DNA of 49,222 nt from a virus. Positions within the stretch are counted from its first letter, which is position 1, and each line of letters opens with the position of its first letter. The translations under genes were made by a program, and so were the position numbers. The stretch covers positions 1 to 49,222 of the IMG/VR virus record IMGVR_UViG_3300044822_000012, one strand, 5' to 3'. The notes below the pieces were generated by a model that searched no databases, was not told the origin of the DNA, and worked only from the letters and a program-made list of their open reading frames with translations. Below, piece by piece: positions 45,806 through 49,222 of the stretch.

Positions 45806-46447
45806 TTAGGTGTTCGGCGCCGTGGCGTTCTTCGTCTCGACGTTATTGAACGCGACGATCACGTAGTTGTACGCAGCCGCCGTGCCACTCGTAGAAACGC
45901 CGTTCGCGCCGGGTGGCGCCCAAACTAGATTCAGTGCGCGGAACGGATAGGCCGCAGTCGTCGCGCCGCCATGTATGAGGAACGCACCCGAGATCCCGTT
46001 TGAGGTGGTTCCCGTGCCGATGTTGAAGTCGTTGTTCGCGCCAAGATCCGCCGCTGCGACGCCCGTCGAGTCGCTCTGCACGAGGAATTGCGCGTTCTGA
46101 TCGTTGATGATGTACGCCTCAGTCGCCACGGCATTTGCGCTCGTGACATCCGAGCCGGGCCAGTAATTCGACCAAGTCGTGCGCTTTTGCGCCGTCGAGA
46201 GGTACTTGCAGCCCTGGAAGATGCCGGCCATCGTGACGGTCGAGCCGCCTGCAGAGCCTGCCGCCTGGACGAGAGTGCTAGCGCCAGAATCGGCGCGTGC
46301 GACGGGATCGCCGTAGTAGATCGCAGCCGCGTTGTAAGCGATGCCACCCGACAGACCGCCAGGTCCGACCGTGAACTGCTCATACGTTGGAGCCGAGCCG
46401 AGACCCTGATATTGGCGGAAGCCAAACGGGGCATTCGTATTCGCCAT
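45806..46447 (-). CDS. head decoration/structural protein upstream of the capsid gene (213 aa)
   Basis: Starts MANTNAPFGFRQYQGLGSAP, with repeated Gly/Ala and a conserved-looking IYYGDPVARADSGASTLVQA, GIFQGCKYLSTAQKRTTWS and YWPGSDVTSANA. This family of structural proteins precedes the major capsid gene in many environmental podoviruses. GGTGAGG lies seven bases before ATG 46447. It is the first gene of the operon. Confidence 0.75.
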   Translation of the reverse strand: MANTNAPFGFRQYQGLGSAPTYEQFTVGPGGLSGGIAYNAAAIYYGDPVARADSGASTLVQAAGSAGGSTVTMAGIFQGCKYLSTAQKRTTWSNYWPGSDVTSANAVATEAYIINDQNAQFLVQSDSTGVAAADLGANNDFNIGTGTTSNGISGAFLIHGGATTAAYPFRALNLVWAPPGANGVSTSGTAAAYNYVIVAFNNVETKNATAPNT

Positions 46448-46508
46448 GACGAAACCTCACCTTGAGGGTCGTCACAGCAGCCGGAGCGGTGGGGGGACCG
46501 AAGAATCT

Positions 46509-46536
46509 TTGACAAGCGAGCACCGGGCTCGCCAAT
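46509..46536 (+). promoter_or_regulatory. weak candidate promoter facing the virion promoter
   Basis: TTGACA (46509-46514) has a weak GCCAAT (46531-46536) after 16 bases. It would drive the plus-strand genes from 46619. Its -10 lies only eight bases from the -10 of the minus-strand promoter, so both could not be occupied at once. Confidence 0.35.
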
Positions 46537-46544
46537 GGTCGAGA

Positions 46545-46573
46545 CTTATTGCATGTCTGATGCACCGTGTCAA
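46545..46573 (-). promoter_or_regulatory. strong sigma70-type promoter of the virion operon
   Basis: On the minus strand, TTGACA (46573-46568, perfect) is followed by a 17-base spacer and AATAAG (46550-46545, four of six), preceded by TG at the extended -10 position. The start site would be near 46538, giving a leader of about 90 bases that opens with a GCGAGC/GCTCGC hairpin (46516-46532). It stands at the head of 34 kb of structural genes. Confidence 0.65.
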
Positions 46574-46618
46574 GAGAGGCATGCTAAAGTCGCGCAATCC
46601 ACTAGAGAGGAGATCTCG

Positions 46619-46801
46619 ATGTCCGCCACACCGATCATTCCTACTACTTATGCCTATCTCGTCATGAAGCAAGCGATTGTTGATATCGACAACTTATTCG
46701 GCACGAGTTACGCGAAGGCGCACCCCGAGTTGGTGGCGGCCTACATGCAAACCGAAGTCACCTTGCGCGGCCAGAATGTCGGTGTAGCGGCAGCCACCTA
46801 A
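46619..46801 (+). CDS. small hypothetical protein (60 aa)
   Basis: ATG 46619 follows GAGAGGAG at seven bases. The product is MSATPIIPTTYAYLVMKQAI with a helical rest (VDIDNLFGTSYAKAHPELVAAYMQTE). No family is recognised. Its TAA overlaps the glycosyltransferase ATG (TAATG), so the two are translated together. Confidence 0.6.
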   Translation: MSATPIIPTTYAYLVMKQAIVDIDNLFGTSYAKAHPELVAAYMQTEVTLRGQNVGVAAAT

Positions 46802-47919
46802 TGTACGCCGTCTCGCACACCTATCCGCGACCGCACGATGTAGCGCCCGCGATCGAGGGTGCGCGCGTCGTGCTGGTGATCAAAAACTTCTCCAGCATCC
46901 CCGGCGTCTGCCATATCGGTCTAGGCGTCACCGCCGCGAATACGCAGAAAGTCCTGCGCCGCGCCGGCATCCAGGCTGAAGTGTGGTCAGTCAATAAGAC
47001 GAAGACGGCGAGCGAAGCAAAACTGCTCTGGCAGTTGCTCGCGCGACAAGAGCATGCCCATCGGCCGATCACGCATGTGGTGATCAGCTCGCCTGCGTGG
47101 ATTCAGCCGATCGACTTTCACCATCTCGCAATGCGTTGGCCGAATACCACCTTCGTGCAGTTGAACCACTCGGGCTGTGCGTACCTCTCCATCGACAAGT
47201 ACGGCATTCGCAACATTCGCGCCGTCGCGAGCCTCGCCGAGCAATTCCATAACGTGCGCGTTGCGGCCAACAATGAACGCGTAGCGAAATTCATCTCAGC
47301 GCTCGGCACCGATTGCCTGTTGCTGCCGAATCTCTATGACACCGAATCCTTCATCAATCCCGCGACCCCGCAGCGGCTCGGCAATACCTTGCGCGTGGGC
47401 TCGTTTGGCGCCTCGCGCCCGTGGAAAAATCAATTGTGCGCGGCCGAAGCCGCGGTGATGACCGCCAAAGCGCTCGGCTGTAACTTAGAGCTGTACGTCA
47501 ATTCCAAGCGCCCCGACGGGGGCGAGCGCATGATCGAGAGTCGTGCGGAGCTATTTCACGGCTTGCCGCACGGCAAATTGGTCGACGTACCCTGGGCATC
47601 CTGGCCCACCTTCCGCGATATCAGTGCGCGCATGCACCTGCTGTTGCAGCCCTCCTTCGACGAAACTTTCAACGTCTGCACGGCCGACGGCATTGCCGAA
47701 GGCGTGCCGAGCGTCACCAGCAATGCGCTCGAATGGACGCCGACGTCCTGGTGGGCGCATCCCGAAGATCCGTCGGACATCATGCGCGTCGGCATCGGCC
47801 TCTTGCACGCGCCCTCCCATGCGGTCTCCGAGGGCCGTACGCTGCTCAAGAAGTACGTGCAGACGGGACTGATACGGTGGAAAGAGTGGCTACTCGGGCA
47901 GCCGGCGATACCGTACTAA
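46801..47919 (+). CDS. GT-B-type glycosyltransferase (372 aa)
   Basis: A two-domain GT4-like enzyme: N-terminal Rossmann with RVVLVIKNFSSIPGVCHIGL, and a C-terminal domain with LRVGSFGASRPWKNQ and the donor-site region HLLLQPSFDETFNVCTADGI followed by EGVPSVTSNALEW. Members transfer sugars from nucleotide-sugars. It lies next to the virion promoter and opposite the capsid gene. Together with the GT-A gene at 33582 it suggests glycan modification by the phage. The acceptor is unknown. Confidence 0.8.
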   Translation: MYAVSHTYPRPHDVAPAIEGARVVLVIKNFSSIPGVCHIGLGVTAANTQKVLRRAGIQAEVWSVNKTKTASEAKLLWQLLARQEHAHRPITHVVISSPAWIQPIDFHHLAMRWPNTTFVQLNHSGCAYLSIDKYGIRNIRAVASLAEQFHNVRVAANNERVAKFISALGTDCLLLPNLYDTESFINPATPQRLGNTLRVGSFGASRPWKNQLCAAEAAVMTAKALGCNLELYVNSKRPDGGERMIESRAELFHGLPHGKLVDVPWASWPTFRDISARMHLLLQPSFDETFNVCTADGIAEGVPSVTSNALEWTPTSWWAHPEDPSDIMRVGIGLLHAPSHAVSEGRTLLKKYVQTGLIRWKEWLLGQPAIPY

Positions 47920-47920
47920 A

Positions 47921-48106
47921 ATGAGCGAAGGCTGGTTGTGTCCATTATGCAAGAGCGCGCATGCGCCGGACATTAAAACGTGTCCGTACAATCCCGCGCA
48001 AACAACATCTACCGCGTGGCCCTGGTATCCGGGGTATTTTCCTGCGGCGCCTTTACGGCCGTACACGATTTGCGTAGCTGGTCCGGTGGGTCCCGCCGAC
48101 GGTTAA
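47921..48106 (+). CDS. small zinc-ribbon protein (61 aa)
   Basis: N-terminal WLCPLCKSAHAPDIKTCP gives C7, C10, H14 and C21, a possible zinc site. The remainder is Pro/Trp/Tyr-rich (AWPWYPGYFPAAPLRPYTIC) and probably disordered. It starts directly after the glycosyltransferase stop and ends against the terminator hairpin at 48105. Function unknown. Confidence 0.55.
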   Translation: MSEGWLCPLCKSAHAPDIKTCPYNPAQTTSTAWPWYPGYFPAAPLRPYTICVAGPVGPADG

Positions 48107-48132
48107 AAAAAGGCCGGCCTCACAGCCGGCCT
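48105..48132 (-). terminator. intrinsic terminator on the minus strand
   Basis: AGGCCGGC (48132-48125 on the minus strand), a 6-base loop and GCCGGCCT (48118-48111) form a perfect 8-bp stem followed by T7 (48111-48105). It ends the gene at 48165. On the plus strand the hairpin has no T-run, though it may still slow transcription from 46619-48106. Confidence 0.85.
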
Positions 48133-48164
48133 AATGGGTGTTGGACAGACGAGCCAATATAGCC

Positions 48165-48737
48165 CTAATCTTTCGGCACTGGCAAGAGCGGCTCGTACGA
48201 TTTACCCAACTTCGATGCGCGGCCCTCAAAGGGTGAATTAGCTCCGGCGGGCTGACCGCGTACCTGCGCCTCTTTGGCGCCAACTTGCTCGCGCGCACGG
48301 CGATACTCTTTCTCACGCGCACGCTTGACGATGGTCGTGGGACGTTCCATCAATATCATTCCCTTGCGCTCGATCATCTGGCCCTGCCAGCCGATCGGCA
48401 TCATCTCGGGGTGCCGCTTGACGGGCACCGGCTCCCAGCCAGCACGCGCCAGCGACACTTCATAGCTTGGATCGACGGCGCCCAAGGTCTTGTGGCGCTT
48501 CCACTCGTACGTCCAGCCCTCGGGAATGATCTCGTCGGGGATGAAGAACTCATCGTTCGCCTCGTCGAGATCATCAATCTGATCGAGCAGCGCCGCGGCA
48601 CGACGCGCCGCGCGGGTGCGCGCGTCGTCCTCTGCGGGCGCAGGGCCGGTCCTCTCCTCAACACCGGACTCCCTATGTTCGGGTAATGGCAATGGTGCGT
48701 TCGGCCCCTTGCGGCGCGTGATCAGTGGGTCATCCAT
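48165..48737 (-). CDS. conserved phage protein upstream of capsid genes (190 aa)
   Basis: The core FFIPDEIIPEGWTYEWKRHK, VDPSYEVSLARAGWEPVPVK, RHPEMMPIGWQGQMIERKGM and ILMERPTTIVKRARE is a family I recognise from podophage genomes, where it lies near the capsid and scaffold genes. The function is not established. The ends are charged and low complexity (APAEDDARTRAARRAAALLD; KSYEPLLPVPKD), as in some scaffold proteins. AGGAGG precedes ATG 48737, and a terminator follows at 48105. Confidence 0.65.
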   Translation of the reverse strand: MDDPLITRRKGPNAPLPLPEHRESGVEERTGPAPAEDDARTRAARRAAALLDQIDDLDEANDEFFIPDEIIPEGWTYEWKRHKTLGAVDPSYEVSLARAGWEPVPVKRHPEMMPIGWQGQMIERKGMILMERPTTIVKRAREKEYRRAREQVGAKEAQVRGQPAGANSPFEGRASKLGKSYEPLLPVPKD

Positions 48738-48750
48738 TATTCAAATCCTC

Positions 48751-48888
48751 CTAGTTAAAAGTGACGGTCGCGTGAGTGGAGATACTGGTATGCCAGGTGT
48801 TACCCACCACCGTCGCTCGGGGTTGCTTTCATGCTCGCGTGACTTGGCCGAGTGAAACGCGCGTCGGGACTAATACCGACTGTAGCAT
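48751..48888 (-). pseudogene. possible small ORF interrupted by an in-frame TGA
   Basis: The 156-bp gap between two genes holds a 46-codon frame from ATG 48888 to TAG 48753-48751 with one TGA at codon 20. The second part (KQPRATVVGNTWHTSISTHA plus TVTFN) ends exactly at the next gene's AGGAGG. It may be a decayed or sequencing-damaged small gene. The evidence is weak. Confidence 0.25.
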
Positions 48889-48893
48889 TCAAT

Positions 48894-49187
48894 TCATTTT
48901 GCCCCAAATCCCAACATCACTGGCTCGGGATCATGGGGAACATCCTCTGTGCTGAAACGGCAGCGCACTTGCGCCCGCGCGTGGCCGTCAAATTCGCTCT
49001 GCCGTTCTATCTCGGGGTATACCCGCATAAACCACGTTTGGTCTTTCCAGTTGTGGCGTGGCATAAGAGCTATCTCGGCGAACATCTTCTCTATGAGCGC
49101 CAATACGGCAACAGGATCGTCATCGCAATTCTCTATGAAATAGAGGTGCTTGAACTTCCTTCCCTCGATCTCGGTTTCGGTGATCAT
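48894..49187 (-). CDS. hypothetical phage protein (97 aa)
   Basis: I chose ATG 49187, which overlaps a TGA from the upstream frame (TGATG). The product is MITETEIEGRKFKHLYFIEN, then an acidic segment (CDDDPVAVLALIEKMFAEIA) and a beta-like end (RCRFSTEDVPHDPEPVMLGF). No family is recognised. It probably belongs to the packaging/capsid side of the genome. Confidence 0.55.
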   Translation of the reverse strand: MITETEIEGRKFKHLYFIENCDDDPVAVLALIEKMFAEIALMPRHNWKDQTWFMRVYPEIERQSEFDGHARAQVRCRFSTEDVPHDPEPVMLGFGAK

Positions 49188-49222
49188 CAATTCATCTTGC
49201 CTTTATTGATCGCCATCAAGTT
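49187..49222 (-). CDS. 3' end of a gene running off the right edge (partial)
   Basis: The last 11 codons (NLMAINKGKMN) and a TGA overlapping the next ATG are visible. The frame is open to the window edge. The TGATG junction is like others in this genome. No function can be assigned. Confidence 0.35.
   Translation of the reverse strand, partial: NLMAINKGKMN

Overview
The window is a 49.2 kb stretch of a GC-rich, densely packed tailed-phage (Caudoviricetes) genome. It carries a HK97/Mu-gpT-type major capsid protein, very large internal-virion-like proteins, a long series of tail and fibre genes, a holin-like gene and a replication/recombination module. No tail-tube, sheath or tape-measure gene typical of long-tailed phages was seen, so I infer a podovirus-like (short-tailed) virion. 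Terminase, portal, endolysin, integrase and DNA polymerase are not recognisable here. Terminase and portal probably lie beyond the right edge. GC content, Sec signal peptides, a lipobox and a PEP-CTERM-like C-terminus point to a Gram-negative host (Pseudomonadota) that may have an exosortase system. This host call is inference.

Layout. (1) 1-2906, plus strand: a tightly coupled run of small early-type genes, mostly joined by ATGA/GTGA overlaps and closed by a strong terminator at 3012. (2) 3036-10678, minus strand: Toprim/VapE primase-helicase, ribbon-helix-helix regulator, VRR-NUC nuclease, a cluster of tiny membrane proteins, two secreted proteins (one with a PEP-CTERM-like tail), a zinc protein, Gp157 and a RecT-like annealing protein. 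(3) 10753-12165, plus strand: an SF2 helicase transcribed divergently from RecT. (4) 12119-46447, minus strand: the virion operon, transcribed right to left from a good promoter at 46545-46573. Its order is decoration-like protein, major capsid protein, small structural genes, four giant fibre/adhesin genes with a glycosyltransferase, a methyltransferase and collagen-like small proteins among them, tail adaptor proteins, holin/lipoprotein, tail hub, GNAT, then two large ejection-type proteins. (5) 46619-48106, plus strand: a small protein, a GT-B glycosyltransferase and a zinc-ribbon protein. (6) 48165-49222, minus strand: two more phage genes entering from the right edge.

How it fits together. 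VapE, the SF2 helicase, RecT, Gp157 and VRR-NUC form a replication/recombination set that would borrow the host polymerase. The virion operon is notable for its adhesin load: a beta-helix fibre and a 102-bp-repeat fibre that both begin with signal-peptide-like sequences, a lectin/CHB_HEX adhesin, and a T/S/G-rich repeat fibre. Two glycosyltransferases and a methyltransferase sit alongside and could modify the virion or the host surface.

The least ordinary points are: a phage-encoded exosortase-type sorting signal; signal peptides on fibre-sized proteins; an S74 autochaperone placed inside, not at the end of, a 1414-aa protein; a frameshifted gene with an RF2-like stop context; and face-to-face promoters at the head of the structural operon.
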